A stretch of DNA of 64,000 nucleotides. It comes from Hyphomicrobiales bacterium. GTDB taxonomy: Bacteria; Pseudomonadota; Alphaproteobacteria; Rhizobiales; Rhizobiaceae. The notes beneath the pieces are model-generated. The model worked only from the letters and a program-made list of their open reading frames with translations. It did not search any database and was not told the DNA's origin. A program made the position numbers and the translations under genes. The stretch covers positions 300,997-364,996 of the forward strand of contig UEGR01000003.1 of NCBI GenBank assembly GCA_900465685.1, given 5' to 3'. Position 1 is the first letter of the stretch. Each line of letters starts with the position of its first letter. Positions 46,015 through 55,702 of this stretch are shown here, piece by piece.

Positions 46015-46776
46015 TCAACCAAAGAAATACGGCGTGACCCAATCGGCTATCAGCTTGATGGAAAGCCCGAACAGGGTGAGTTGTACGAGCAGGAAGAAAG
46101 GGCCGTCTGGAAGGAGCCGCGTCAGTTTCGCACCTGCAAAAGTGCCGATCACTGCGGAAGGGATCAGCCAGAGTCCCATCGATAGATCGAGATTGGAAAA
46201 CTGCTGCAACTGCCAGTATGGCACCAGCTTCACGGCATTGACGATGGCAAAAAGGATGGTTGATGTGCCGGCGAAGACCAGCTTTTCCAGATGCTGCGGC
46301 AGGACATACATCTGAAACGGCGGCGCGCCGGAATGCGACACGAAGCTGGTAAGGCCGGTGAGAATCCCCCAGAAGACACCGCCCGGAACATCAGCCTTGC
46401 GGGCCTTTCGGCGATAGCGTGCGCCGATCCAGGCGTTCAGGCAGAACAGGATGCCGACCAACCCCACCAGCATGCCGATGAAGGTGCTGGAGAGATGCGA
46501 GCTGAACAGCCAGCCAATACCGACGCCGACAATGGCTGCGGGCGTGAGAATGGCGAGATTGCGCGCTGAATAATGGTGTCGGTAGAGGTAAAGCCCGAAC
46601 ATGTCGCTGATGACATAGATCGGCAGCAGCAAGGCGGCGGCTGTGACCGGCGAGATGACGAGCGCCATCAGCGGAACGGCGAGCGTGCCGACCGATGGCA
46701 GGCCGCCTTTCGACATGCCAACCAGAAATGCCGCCGTGATAGCGACTGCCAGATACAGGGGGGTATGTTCGATCAT
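46015..46776 (-). CDS. TauE/SafE-family sulfite/anion exporter
   Basis: An inner-membrane protein of 253 residues with seven to eight spans. The N-terminal repeat has AAFLVGMSKGGLPSVGTLAV, and the second half repeats the glycine-rich pattern in GVFWGILTGLTSFVSHSGAP, both hallmarks of TauE/SafE (DUF81). Family members export sulfite, sulfoacetate or other small anions. It may be co-transcribed with the flavoprotein downstream. The cargo is unknown. Confidence 0.87.
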   Translation of the reverse strand: MIEHTPLYLAVAITAAFLVGMSKGGLPSVGTLAVPLMALVISPVTAAALLLPIYVISDMFGLYLYRHHYSARNLAILTPAAIVGVGIGWLFSSHLSSTFIGMLVGLVGILFCLNAWIGARYRRKARKADVPGGVFWGILTGLTSFVSHSGAPPFQMYVLPQHLEKLVFAGTSTILFAIVNAVKLVPYWQLQQFSNLDLSMGLWLIPSAVIGTFAGAKLTRLLPDGPFFLLVQLTLFGLSIKLIADWVTPYFFG

Positions 46777-46854
46777 GCGTCAGCCGCTGTCAGGGATTGG
46801 CTCCGGGGCAGAACGACCCGGAGCATTATGGAAGTCGAAGTTTTTGGCTGGAAA

Positions 46855-47718
46855 TCAGGCGTGCGCCCATTCCCAATAGAGACTGCGGGCGTGCCTGGTA
46901 ACGGCTCCGTATTCCAACTTGCGATCATCAAAGCCAATGATCGGCACAACCTTGCTCATATTGCCGGTTGAGAAAATCTCGTCGGCCTGACGGAAATCCT
47001 CGATTTTGAGCGTCGTCTCATGCACCGTCACGCCAGCAGCGCGTAACAACATGATGACGCGCTGGCGCGTGATGCCGTTGAGGAAGGTGCCATTTGGTAC
47101 CGGCGTGAGGACTTCGCGGCCGCGAACCATGAAGATGTTGGAGGTCGCCGTTTCCGCAACATTGCCCAGCACATCGGTCACGATTGCATTGTGAAAGCCC
47201 TTGGCCTTGGCTTCGAGCAGCATGCGTCCATTGTTCGGATAGAGGCAGGCTGCCTTGGCGTTGACCGGCATCACTTCCAGAAAGGGACGACGGAACGAGG
47301 TCGTGGTGATGGTGAAGCCTTTAGGCTCGACCATCGGAATGGCTTCGAGGCACAAGGCGAAATCGGTGGAGGAAGCAAGCGGCGCGACCGTGCTGCTGTC
47401 GCCTTCTTCGGCCCAGTACATGGGACGGATATAGACATCCGTGCCGGGGGCGAACTTCTTCAGGCCTTCCAGCGCCAGTGCCTCAATGTCATTGGCCGAA
47501 AGCGTCGGCTCTAGGCCGAGTGCACGGGCGGAATCATTGGCGCGTGCCGAATGACGGTCGAGGTCCGGCGTGACGCCTTCGAACAGGCGTGCGCCGTCGA
47601 ACACAGCAGAACCGAGCCAGGTTGCATGCGAGGCCGCGCCCAGAATGCGCACGTCGCCTTCGCGCCACTCGCCCTTGTAATAGGTCCACATTGCCTTCGA
47701 GGCGTGCTTGTCGGTCAT
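46855..47718 (-). CDS. ilvE: Branched-chain amino acid aminotransferase (class IV)
   Basis: A 287-residue PLP enzyme catalysing the last step of leucine, isoleucine and valine synthesis. Visible are GSAVFDGARLFEG near the N-terminus and MYWAEEGDSS. The PLP-lysine region is CLYPNNGRMLLEAKAKGFHN-like, and ETATSNIFMVRG followed by GITRQRVIMLL is typical of fold-type IV. The start at 47718 has AAGGA about nine bases upstream; the frame is open to 47883 but lacks features of protein there. The related D-amino acid aminotransferases share these motifs, so the symbol is probable, not certain. Confidence 0.85.
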   Translation of the reverse strand: MTDKHASKAMWTYYKGEWREGDVRILGAASHATWLGSAVFDGARLFEGVTPDLDRHSARANDSARALGLEPTLSANDIEALALEGLKKFAPGTDVYIRPMYWAEEGDSSTVAPLASSTDFALCLEAIPMVEPKGFTITTTSFRRPFLEVMPVNAKAACLYPNNGRMLLEAKAKGFHNAIVTDVLGNVAETATSNIFMVRGREVLTPVPNGTFLNGITRQRVIMLLRAAGVTVHETTLKIEDFRQADEIFSTGNMSKVVPIIGFDDRKLEYGAVTRHARSLYWEWAHA

Positions 47719-47916
47719 TTTCCACGTCCTTAATTCGTGAGTCTTTCGACTGTAATCCATGGCACCGGCGAGCGTGGATACGCTGTGACTGCTGCTGATC
47801 TGTCGGGGAAGGGCGCAGTAGGCCGGTGAATTGTGATATCGTAGGATTGCTTTTTGAAGGAAACAAGCCAGAAGCGACGACAAGAACAGTTTTTGTCGAG
47901 TGAATGCCGTGAAATT

Positions 47917-47942
47917 GAAAAGCCAGCCGAAGAGGCTGGCTT
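47917..47942 (-). terminator. Terminator of the SnoaL-like gene
   Basis: On the minus strand GCCAGCC-TCTTC-GGCTGGC followed by TTTTC, about 25 bases after the stop. Confidence 0.8.
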
Positions 47943-47966
47943 CTAATGCGGTTTTGGCCGAAAGGT

Positions 47967-48440
47967 TTAGAACATCGTGTTGTTGTTCTTGGACGTTTCG
48001 GGAACAGCCTGGATAACATCCCAGTGCTCGACGATCTTGCCGTTATCAACACGGAAAATATCGACGATGGCGCGGCCGCGGTCTGCTTCATTCATTTTCG
48101 ATTGAAGATGAATGAAGACCAGATCACCATCCGTGGCACTACGCACAATGCGTGCGGTCGCCTTCGGGTTGTCCTTGAAGCGCTGGGTGAAGAACTTCAC
48201 GAAAGGCGCTTTGCCGTCCGGTACACCCGGATTGTGCTGGATGTAGTTCTCGGCCAGCACTTCGGAGTATTTTTCCACTTCATGCTTGTTGAAGACACCA
48301 TCGTAAAATTCCAGCACGATTTTGCGGTTGGCTTCTTCCTTGGCGATGTCGCGTGTTTCTTGCGCAAGCGACGGTGCCGACACGGAAACCGCGCCGATAA
48401 GAGTGGCGATGAAAGCGGCATGCATGGAGTGTTTCAACAC
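47967..48440 (-). CDS. Secreted SnoaL/NTF2-like protein
   Basis: A 157-residue protein with a signal peptide cut near APSLAQET (about residue 26), so probably periplasmic. The mature part follows the SnoaL-like pattern IVLEFYDGVFNKHEVEKYSE, then YIQHNPGVPDGKAPFVKFF and IVDIFRVDNGKIVEHWDVIQ. The fold is a cone-shaped barrel found in cyclases, isomerases and non-enzymatic binders, so activity is uncertain. It lies 12 bases downstream of the TetR gene and may be co-regulated with it. Confidence 0.82.
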   Translation of the reverse strand: MLKHSMHAAFIATLIGAVSVSAPSLAQETRDIAKEEANRKIVLEFYDGVFNKHEVEKYSEVLAENYIQHNPGVPDGKAPFVKFFTQRFKDNPKATARIVRSATDGDLVFIHLQSKMNEADRGRAIVDIFRVDNGKIVEHWDVIQAVPETSKNNNTMF

Positions 48441-48452
48441 AGAAAGCCTCGT

Positions 48453-49118
48453 TCATTTGTTGGGAGGGGGCAGTTCACTTTTGCGCCAGAGACTGATGAA
48501 GCTTTTGACCGCCTCATTGACCAGTTCCTGATTACGCTCTTCGTCCGGCGCGGCAGTTCCAAGAAGCAGGCGGGGAAAGAGAAATCCGCTGATGCTGCCT
48601 AGAAACAGCATCGCCTGCACTTCAGGGTTCGCGACCTGGAATTCACCGGTTTTCGTCTTCGCTTCAAGATAAGCGGTTAGACTGCTCAGGACCTGACCGG
48701 TCCTGTCCGATCTCAGGCTGGTGCCGATTTCGGGAATTTCTTCCACGGCCTGAAGCATGGCGCGCAACAGCTTCGCCATTTCCAGGTCCAGAAAATTATC
48801 CGCCACGATCCGTCCGATCACAGGCAGGAGGATTTCAGGTTTCGCTCCCCAAGGAGCATTATCGAGACGGGCGTGGATTTTATTGCGGATGTCGTCAAAG
48901 GCGGTTTTCAGCAAAACCTGCTTGCTGCCAAAGCGATTATAAAGCGTCTGGCGCGTCAGACCAGCTTCGGCAGCGATCAACTCAAGGCTGACCGCAGAGC
49001 CGTGCTCCGACAGCATTTTTCTTGTCGCATCAAGCACCGTTTCGGTGCTCACATTCATTTTCTTGTCCACGCTTTTCAGTCCCTCCCCAATGCCCTCTGT
49101 TAGCCAAGAGTCTGACAT
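48453..49118 (-). CDS. TetR-family regulator, divergent from RND efflux genes
   Basis: A 221-residue (or shorter) repressor. The N-terminal helix-turn-helix is LELIAAEAGLTRQTLYNRFG followed by SKQVLLKTAF, the TetR signature. The rest is a helical ligand-binding and dimer domain. The start is uncertain: ATG at 49118 has no ribosome binding site, while a GTG at about 49070 lies behind GGGAGGG and an ATG at 49058 is also possible. A 25-bp palindrome just upstream, in the divergent spacer, is its probable operator. It should repress both itself and the pump, with release by a toxic compound. Confidence 0.87.
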   Translation of the reverse strand: MSDSWLTEGIGEGLKSVDKKMNVSTETVLDATRKMLSEHGSAVSLELIAAEAGLTRQTLYNRFGSKQVLLKTAFDDIRNKIHARLDNAPWGAKPEILLPVIGRIVADNFLDLEMAKLLRAMLQAVEEIPEIGTSLRSDRTGQVLSSLTAYLEAKTKTGEFQVANPEVQAMLFLGSISGFLFPRLLLGTAAPDEERNQELVNEAVKSFISLWRKSELPPPNK

Positions 49119-49130
49119 TACAGAAGATTA

Positions 49131-49155
49131 ATTTTACTTTACTGTAAAGTAAAAT
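49131..49155. promoter_or_regulatory. 25-bp palindrome, probable TetR operator
   Basis: ATTTTACTTTAC-T-GTAAAGTAAAAT has perfect 12-bp arms around a single base. It lies between the divergent TetR and RND genes, 13 bases from the TetR ATG at 49118 and 95 from the adaptor ATG. Length and symmetry are those of a TetR-family operator. Confidence 0.8.
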
Positions 49156-49249
49156 ATTTTGAAAGCTAATATTTGACTCTCGCCCTGTTTGATCCGTTCG
49201 CGTGTCCCGCTGCGGAAACTCATGGCCCGACCCGATGAAAGGCTAGCAT

Positions 49250-50344
49250 ATGAAACTTAGGAAACGAGGTATACTAGTTCTTGTATTGGGGCTGGTGCTG
49301 ATTGCAGCTTTTTTTGCATGGCGTGGCACGCAAAAAACATCCGCTGAGACGACGGCGTCGATTGCTCCCGTTCAGGCCAATGCCGCAGTGGTGGAAGCTG
49401 CGGCGGTGCAAACGCGCGATCTGGACAGCATCATCTCGGCAGTTGGCAGTTTGCGCGCGAAGGAATCGGTAACGCTGGCCTCGGAAATCAGCGGTCGGGT
49501 GGACAAGATTCTGTTTCAGGAAGGCCAGCGCGTTGAGGCTGGCAGCGTTCTGTTTCAGCTGGATACCTCCATTCTGGATGCTTCCGTTCAATCGGCCCGT
49601 GCGGCCAATGTTCTTGCCCGGTCGACTTTCGAACGCACCGAAGCCCTGTCGAAGCGCGGGATCAGCGCAACACAGGCTTTGGAAGAAGCGGAAGCGAACC
49701 TGCGTAATACGGAAGCGGCTCTGGCGCTTGCCGAAGCACAGCTCGCACAGACTTCTATCAAGGCGCCGTTTCACGGTGTTGTCGGTCTGCGTTCGGTCAG
49801 TGTGGGCGCTTATGTAACTGCGGGTACGACCAATCTTGCCAAGCTCGATCAGATCGATCCATTGGTGGCAGAGTTTTCCTTGCCGGAAGTCGCGCTGGCG
49901 AATATTTCGCCCGAGCAGCGGGTTTCGGTGATAGCCGACGCACTGCCAGACCAGCCGTTTCAGGGGCAGGTCTATGCCATCGAGCCTTCCGTCGATGAAA
50001 CAGGCCGCTCTATTCGCATGCGCGCCTTGATCGCCAATCCCGATCTGAAATTGCGGCCGGGGCTTTTCGTGCGCGTCAATGTCACGACAGGCACCAAGGC
50101 AGATGCCCTGCTGGTGCCGGAAAGCGCCATTGTGCCAAGCGGTGAAACCCAGACTGTCTATCGCATCAATGCGGACGATACGGTCGAGGTGGTCACGGTC
50201 ACGTTGGGGCAACGGCTTGACGGACTGGTCGAGATTGTCACTGGCCTCGATAAGGATGCGCGTGTCGTGACGGCCGGTCAGCAGAAGTTGCAAACAGGAA
50301 CCAAAATCCGTGTTCAGGATGCAACTGGGGAGGGGTCGGTCTGA
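49250..50344 (+). CDS. RND efflux periplasmic adaptor (membrane fusion protein)
   Basis: A 364-residue periplasmic protein held by an uncleaved or lipoprotein-free N-terminal helix (GILVLVLGLVLIAAFFAW). It shows SEISGRVDKILFQEGQRVEA and QTSIKAPFHGVVGLRSVSVG, the two halves of the lipoyl/hairpin region. A beta-barrel then follows, with LVPESAIVPSGETQTVYRIN. It links the inner-membrane pump to an outer-membrane channel, which is not encoded here. Its TGA overlaps the pump ATG by one base. AAAGG lies about ten bases before its ATG. Confidence 0.92.
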   Translation: MKLRKRGILVLVLGLVLIAAFFAWRGTQKTSAETTASIAPVQANAAVVEAAAVQTRDLDSIISAVGSLRAKESVTLASEISGRVDKILFQEGQRVEAGSVLFQLDTSILDASVQSARAANVLARSTFERTEALSKRGISATQALEEAEANLRNTEAALALAEAQLAQTSIKAPFHGVVGLRSVSVGAYVTAGTTNLAKLDQIDPLVAEFSLPEVALANISPEQRVSVIADALPDQPFQGQVYAIEPSVDETGRSIRMRALIANPDLKLRPGLFVRVNVTTGTKADALLVPESAIVPSGETQTVYRINADDTVEVVTVTLGQRLDGLVEIVTGLDKDARVVTAGQQKLQTGTKIRVQDATGEGSV

Positions 50345-53300
50345 TGTCCATATGGGAAATGTGTGTCCGCCGACCGGTCTTCGCTACGGTCCTTAGTCTT
50401 GTTCTGGTGCTGCTCGGCATCGTGTCCTATGAGCGGCTGAGCACCCGCGAATATCCCGATGTCGAAGAACCGACAGTTTCCGTTTCCACCACCTATTCCG
50501 GCGCTAATGCCGAAATTGTGGAAAGTCAGGTCACGCAGGTTCTTGAAACACAGCTCTCCGGTATTGCCGGCATTGATGTGGTGTCATCGACAAGCCGCGC
50601 TGAAACCAGCGCCATCACAGTGCGCTTTACACTTGGCACCGATCCTGAAGTGGCCGCTGCCGAAGTGCGCGACCGTGTGTCCCGCGCAAGACGGAATCTC
50701 CCCGATGAGATTGACGAGCCGATTGTCGCCAAGGTGGAAGCGGATGCGCAGCCCATCATGTATGTGGCTTTTACAAGCGACCGCCATTCCGGCCTTGAAA
50801 TTACCGATGTTCTCAATCGAACTGTTGTTGACCGCATCCAGAATTTGCCCGGTGTCTCGGAAGCCCGCATTCTCGGCGCGCGCGAATATGCAATGCGTGT
50901 CTGGATCGATGCGCGCAAGCTGGCGGGTTACGGTCTGACGGTTCAGGATGTCGAAACGGCGCTTGAAAGCCAGAATGTCGAGGTACCTGCTGGGCGTATC
51001 GAAAGCAAGGATCGGGAGTTTACGCTTCTCGCCAATACGGCGCTGACGACGCCCGAAGAATTTGCCGACATCATCATCAATGTCGTGAACGGTTATCCGG
51101 TGCGCCTGCGTGATATAGGGCGAACCGAACTGGGTGCAGCCGACGAGCGGCAGGCAACCTTCAAGGAAGGCGAAACAGCCGTCTCGATTGGTGTGGTGAA
51201 ACAGGCGACCGCCAATCCGCTTGAAGTTGCCAATGCCGTGCGCGCCGTGCTGCCGACCATTCAGGAAAGTTTGCCAACCGGAATGAAGGCGGATGTCACC
51301 TATGATACGTCGATCTTCATCGATCGCTCGATCGAGGCTGTGTTCCACACGATTGGCGAGGCGATTGTTCTCGTCATCATGGTGATTTTCTTCTTCCTGC
51401 GTTCGGTGCGCGCAAGCCTTATTCCCATCGTGACGATACCAGTTTCGCTGATCACAACGCTGGCAATCATGTTTGCTTTCGGCTTCAGTATCAACACACT
51501 GACGCTGCTCGCCATGGTGCTGGCCATTGGTCTGGTGGTGGACGATGCTATCGTCGTGCTGGAAAATGTGCACAGGCGCATTGAGGAGGGCGAAACCCCG
51601 GTGCAGGCAGCCATTGCCGGAACGGGAGAAATCGCCTTTGCCGTCATCGCGATGACGCTTACGCTGGCGGCTGTCTATGTGCCGATTGCATTCACCGAAG
51701 GCCGAACCGGGCAATTGTTCATCGAGTTTGCCCTGACGCTCGCTGGCGCGGTGCTGGTTTCCGGCTTCGTGGCGCTGACTTTGACGCCCATGATGTGTGG
51801 CAAGCTGTTGCGTCACAATGAAAATCAGGGTCGGATATCACGCGCTCTGGAAGGATTTCTTGATCGTCTCAACGAGCACTACCGGCGCGTGCTGGGGCTC
51901 GCCATGCGCAACAAGCTGATTGTGTTGGCTGGCGCTGCGGCAACTGCGGTTCTGGCGGGGTTCCTTTATGTCAATCTGCCAAGTGAACTTGCTCCGGTTG
52001 AGGACCGTGGGGTCATTCGTATGGCAGGCACGTCTCCGGAAGGTTCAACGCTTCAATTTACGGAACGCTACGGCAAGACCGCTGAAGAAATCATGGCCAG
52101 CATTCCTGAGGTCAGCACGTATTTCTCGGTTTATGGCGCACAGCAGGTTACCGGTTTTGGTGCGTTCGGTCTGCTGAAAGACTGGGATGAGCGAGACCGC
52201 AGCCAGCAGGAAATCATTCGCTCCATTAGTCCGGAGATGAGCGCCATTCCGGGTATGCGCGCCTTCGGGTTCAATATGCCATCCCTGACGACGACGCGCG
52301 GCAGTGGAGCCGGGGCCAACAACCCGGTTCAGTTTGTGATCCAGTCTTCGTCCAGCTACGAGGACCTCAATAAGCTCGCAACCGCGTTTGTTGAGAAAAT
52401 CAAGGAGAACCCCGGTCTGGTGAATGTTGAATCGAACCTCGATCTCAACAAACCACGCATGGAAATCAACATGAACCGCGAGAAGATCCGCGAGGCAGGT
52501 CTGCAGGTTTCGGATGTTGGCCATACGCTGGAAACGATGTTCGGCAGCCGTCAGGTTACGCGCATCGACCGGGATGGCGAACAATCGGATGTCCTTGTCC
52601 AGCTTGACGCCAGCGACCGCGCCACGCCGGATTCCATCAATATCGTCAACGTGCGGGGCTCGTCCGGGCAGCTTATCCCGCTGTCCAATCTCGTAACCGT
52701 CAAGGAAAGTGTTGAACCAGCCAATCTCTATCGTTTCAACCGGCTGCGCTCGGCGACGATCAGCGCTGGTCTGTCTCCCGATTATTCACTGGGCGAGGCG
52801 CTGACTTATCTGCAAAGCACGGCGAATGAGATGTTCCCAACCTATGCCCAGTATGATCTGGAAGGGGAATCTCGCGATTTCACCAGTTCCAATTCGAGCA
52901 TTTTGTTCGTGTTCGGTCTGGCCATTCTGTTCATCTATCTGGTTCTCGCGGCGCAGTTTGAAAGCTTTGTCAGCCCGTTCATCATTCTGCTCACGGTTCC
53001 GCTCTCGATTGCTGGGGCCTTGCTCGCGCTGTGGTTTGCGGGGGCGAGCATGAATGTCTACAGCCAGATCGGTCTGGTCACGCTGGTCGGGCTTATCACC
53101 AAGCACGGCATTCTGATTGTCGAATTTGCCAATCATATGCGTGACCAGGGGCGCGACATCGCCGATGCGGTGATGGAAGCTGCGGTGATGCGTCTGCGCC
53201 CGATCCTCATGACGACAGGGGCTATGGTGCTTGGCGCCATTCCGCTTGCCGTTGCAACCGGTGCTGGCGCGCAAAGCCGTCAGGCTATCGGCTGGGTGAT

Positions 53301-53433
53301 TGTCGGCGGCATGTCCTTCGGCACCTTGTTGACGCTCTTCGTGGTGCCGGTCGTCTACAGTCTTGTGGCGCGCAAGGCTGCCGCTCCGCAGGAGGAACAT
53401 AAGGCCGTTCCAGCGAAGACTGTGCAGTCCTAA
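50344..53433 (+). CDS. RND multidrug efflux permease
   Basis: A 1029-residue inner-membrane proton-driven pump of the AcrB/MexF class (HAE1). It opens IWEMCVRRPVFATVLSLVLV, then REYPDVEEPTVSVSTTYSGA. The proton-relay span contains LAIGLVVDDAIVVLENVHRR with the paired aspartates, followed later by GLITKHGILIVEFANHMRDQ and RLRPILMTTGAMVLGAIPLA. Size and twelve-span layout match full-length pumps. Substrates are unknown; regulation by the divergent TetR protein is likely. It converges on bioZ with only eight bases between stop codons. Confidence 0.95.
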   Translation: MSIWEMCVRRPVFATVLSLVLVLLGIVSYERLSTREYPDVEEPTVSVSTTYSGANAEIVESQVTQVLETQLSGIAGIDVVSSTSRAETSAITVRFTLGTDPEVAAAEVRDRVSRARRNLPDEIDEPIVAKVEADAQPIMYVAFTSDRHSGLEITDVLNRTVVDRIQNLPGVSEARILGAREYAMRVWIDARKLAGYGLTVQDVETALESQNVEVPAGRIESKDREFTLLANTALTTPEEFADIIINVVNGYPVRLRDIGRTELGAADERQATFKEGETAVSIGVVKQATANPLEVANAVRAVLPTIQESLPTGMKADVTYDTSIFIDRSIEAVFHTIGEAIVLVIMVIFFFLRSVRASLIPIVTIPVSLITTLAIMFAFGFSINTLTLLAMVLAIGLVVDDAIVVLENVHRRIEEGETPVQAAIAGTGEIAFAVIAMTLTLAAVYVPIAFTEGRTGQLFIEFALTLAGAVLVSGFVALTLTPMMCGKLLRHNENQGRISRALEGFLDRLNEHYRRVLGLAMRNKLIVLAGAAATAVLAGFLYVNLPSELAPVEDRGVIRMAGTSPEGSTLQFTERYGKTAEEIMASIPEVSTYFSVYGAQQVTGFGAFGLLKDWDERDRSQQEIIRSISPEMSAIPGMRAFGFNMPSLTTTRGSGAGANNPVQFVIQSSSSYEDLNKLATAFVEKIKENPGLVNVESNLDLNKPRMEINMNREKIREAGLQVSDVGHTLETMFGSRQVTRIDRDGEQSDVLVQLDASDRATPDSINIVNVRGSSGQLIPLSNLVTVKESVEPANLYRFNRLRSATISAGLSPDYSLGEALTYLQSTANEMFPTYAQYDLEGESRDFTSSNSSILFVFGLAILFIYLVLAAQFESFVSPFIILLTVPLSIAGALLALWFAGASMNVYSQIGLVTLVGLITKHGILIVEFANHMRDQGRDIADAVMEAAVMRLRPILMTTGAMVLGAIPLAVATGAGAQSRQAIGWVIVGGMSFGTLLTLFVVPVVYSLVARKAAAPQEEHKAVPAKTVQS

Positions 53434-53440
53434 GCTGGAA
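53408..53440. terminator. Nested hairpin at the RND/bioZ convergence
   Basis: TTCCAGC-GAA-GACTG-TG-CAGTC-CTAA-GCTGGAA. The inner and outer arms are both perfect and the structure spans the RND stop codon. With only eight bases between convergent genes, it is the only candidate for ending both transcripts. It has no T run. Confidence 0.45.
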
Positions 53441-53441
53441 C

Positions 53442-54431
53442 TCAGGCAATATAGACCGCTGCGCCGCCCATCATACCGGCGCCCGCAGCGGTCAGCAGAA
53501 GCGTTTCGCCTTCTGCAAAAGGTCGCGATGCATTGGCGATCGAGAGCGACAGTGGAATGGTTGCGGCGGAGGAATTGCCGTAGGTCGCGATTGTCCGCAC
53601 CGTTTTAGCCGGATTGATATCGAGATTATGCGCAACGGCATCGAACATGCGCGCATTGGCCTGATGCGGCACAAAACAGTCGATATGTGCGGCTTCGACG
53701 CCTGCCTTTTCCAGCGCATTTCTGGAGGTGGTCGTCATCAAATCGACCGCACGGGAAAACACGTCGCGACCATTTTGCATCGACATCAAAAATTGCTCCG
53801 GCGCACTGTCGGGCGAGAATGGCTGGTTGCTGCCGCCGGACGGGATTGAAATCAGGTCATAGCCGCTTCCGTCTGAAGACAGATCGGCAGATAGAACCCC
53901 TCGCTGTGGGTTCGTATCTGGCGCAAGCACGACTGCTCCTGCTGCATCGGCAAAGAGGACGGTGCTTGCGCGCTCAGCCGGGTTGATGCGGCGGCTTAGA
54001 ATGTTGGCCGCAACCACAAGCACAGGGCGGTTATGTGTGCGGACAAAGCTGTCTGCGAGGGTAAGCGCATAGAGAAAGCCCGCGCAAGCGCCCGCCATGT
54101 CTATAGCGCCAGACCGGGCAAGTCCGAGCTTATGCGCCAGCAACGGCGCTGACGGCGGCAGCAGATGATCCGGCGTCGATGTTGCAAGCAAAGTCAGCGC
54201 GACGTCTTCGCGGGCAATGGCGGCATTATCGAGCGCCATATCTCCGGCCATGGCTGCAAGCCCGCTCAAAGTTTCGCCTTCACCTGCCCAATAGCGTGAG
54301 CGAATGCCCGTGCGTCGTTCGATCCAGCCCGGTTCCAGACCGAGCTGTTGTTCGATCTCACAGTTCTCGACGCAGCGTTCGGGGACCGCATGACCGAAAC
54401 CGACCATGCGGGAGGAGCGGCAAAGGCTCAT
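53442..54431 (-). CDS. bioZ: BioZ, beta-ketoacyl-ACP synthase III-like enzyme of biotin synthesis
   Basis: A 329-residue FabH-type condensing enzyme. The Cys-His-Asn triad is visible: C116 in [10 protein letters not shown]256 in [10 protein letters not shown] and N286 in TYGNSSAA. In Agrobacterium, BioZ is reported to join glutaryl-CoA with malonyl-ACP to make the pimeloyl precursor, replacing BioC/BioH. The location as last gene of bioBFDAZ supports this role over housekeeping FabH. The ATG overlaps the bioA stop by four bases. No bioC or bioH is in the window. Confidence 0.9.
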   Translation of the reverse strand: MSLCRSSRMVGFGHAVPERCVENCEIEQQLGLEPGWIERRTGIRSRYWAGEGETLSGLAAMAGDMALDNAAIAREDVALTLLATSTPDHLLPPSAPLLAHKLGLARSGAIDMAGACAGFLYALTLADSFVRTHNRPVLVVAANILSRRINPAERASTVLFADAAGAVVLAPDTNPQRGVLSADLSSDGSGYDLISIPSGGSNQPFSPDSAPEQFLMSMQNGRDVFSRAVDLMTTTSRNALEKAGVEAAHIDCFVPHQANARMFDAVAHNLDINPAKTVRTIATYGNSSAATIPLSLSIANASRPFAEGETLLLTAAGAGMMGGAAVYIA

Positions 54432-55702
54432 TGCGGTTGCCCCGTCACGATGGATGCCACTTCGTCCATCGCGTCGTAAATGTTGGCCAGTTCGGTGCTG
54501 GTCACGCAATAGGGCGGCATCAGATAAAGCACATTGCCAAGCGGGCGGATCAGCAAGTTGCGCTCACGAAACAGTTTCCGCATGTGCTGGCCGATTTCTG
54601 CGAGATAGCCGCCAGAGGGCACGACAACGTCAAGCGCTGCAATCGTTCCCGCCTGCCGGATATTCGTGAAGCGCCGGTCGCCTGCAAATCGTGTCAGATT
54701 GTGTTCGTGAAACTCCTCGATGGACCGAATGCGGCTGAGCACTGGTTCTTGTCGCCAGACTTCCAGATTGGCGACGGCGGCGGCGCAGGCAATGGGGTTG
54801 GCCGTGTAGGAGCTTGAGTGAAAGAAGGTCTTGCGGCGGTCGGTTGAAAGATGCGCATCGAAGATCGCCGAGGTGCAAAGCGTTGCGGCCAACGGCAGCG
54901 CTCCGCCGGTTAGTCCCTTGGATACGCACATAATATCCGGTGTGATGCGCGCCTGTTCGCAGGCAAACAAAGTTCCGGTTCGCCCCCAGCCGGTCATCAC
55001 TTCATCGGCAATCAGCAGGCAGCCAAACCGCTCCGCGATCTCTTTGAGTGCTGTCAGCAGAGCCGGGCGATAGGTTTTCATGCCGCCCGCGCCGAGAATG
55101 AGCGGTTCGATCAGCAATGCCGCCACGCGGCCTGACCTGCAATGGTCCTCGAACATGTCGAGCGTGCGCTGTTCGTTGCCCTTTTCCGGAAAGGACAACC
55201 GGCCGACGCCAAACAGCAAAGGTTCGTAGGCGGCATTGAAAACGCCGCGCTCGCCGGTGGACATGGTGCCGATGGTATCGCCATGATAGCCGTGCTCCAT
55301 CACCACGATACGGTCGCGCGTCTGGCAAGTATTGTGAAAATAGCCCAGTGCCATTTTCAGCGCGACTTCCACTGCCGTCGAACCGCTGTCCGAATAGAAG
55401 ACGTGATGCAGGCCGGGCGGCGCGATTTCAATCAGCCCTTCGGCTAGTTGTTCGGCAGGCGCGTGGGAATATTCGGCAAAGATGATCTGATCGAAGCTCT
55501 CCGTCGCGCTGCGGATCACCTGCATGATTTCCGGGTGCCGATGGCCATGGGTGATGACCCACCAGGAGGAGATTGCATCGAGGATACGCTTGCCGCTTTC
55601 GTCGATCAGATAAGCGCCCTCCGTCGATACGATGCGTTGCATCTCCGGTTCCAGCGCGTGCTGGGTGAAGGGGTGCCAGACCGATTGTCGCTTCATGCCC
55701 AC
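54428..55702 (-). CDS. bioA: Adenosylmethionine-8-amino-7-oxononanoate aminotransferase BioA
   Basis: A 424-residue PLP enzyme (fold type I) converting KAPA to DAPA with SAM as amino donor. Visible are [53 protein letters not shown] and [20 protein letters not shown]. The PLP lysine lies in [17 protein letters not shown]. Its start overlaps bioD by ten bases and its stop overlaps bioZ. Confidence 0.95.
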   Translation of the reverse strand: MGMKRQSVWHPFTQHALEPEMQRIVSTEGAYLIDESGKRILDAISSWWVITHGHRHPEIMQVIRSATESFDQIIFAEYSHAPAEQLAEGLIEIAPPGLHHVFYSDSGSTAVEVALKMALGYFHNTCQTRDRIVVMEHGYHGDTIGTMSTGERGVFNAAYEPLLFGVGRLSFPEKGNEQRTLDMFEDHCRSGRVAALLIEPLILGAGGMKTYRPALLTALKEIAERFGCLLIADEVMTGWGRTGTLFACEQARITPDIMCVSKGLTGGALPLAATLCTSAIFDAHLSTDRRKTFFHSSSYTANPIACAAAVANLEVWRQEPVLSRIRSIEEFHEHNLTRFAGDRRFTNIRQAGTIAALDVVVPSGGYLAEIGQHMRKLFRERNLLIRPLGNVLYLMPPYCVTSTELANIYDAMDEVASIVTGQPQ

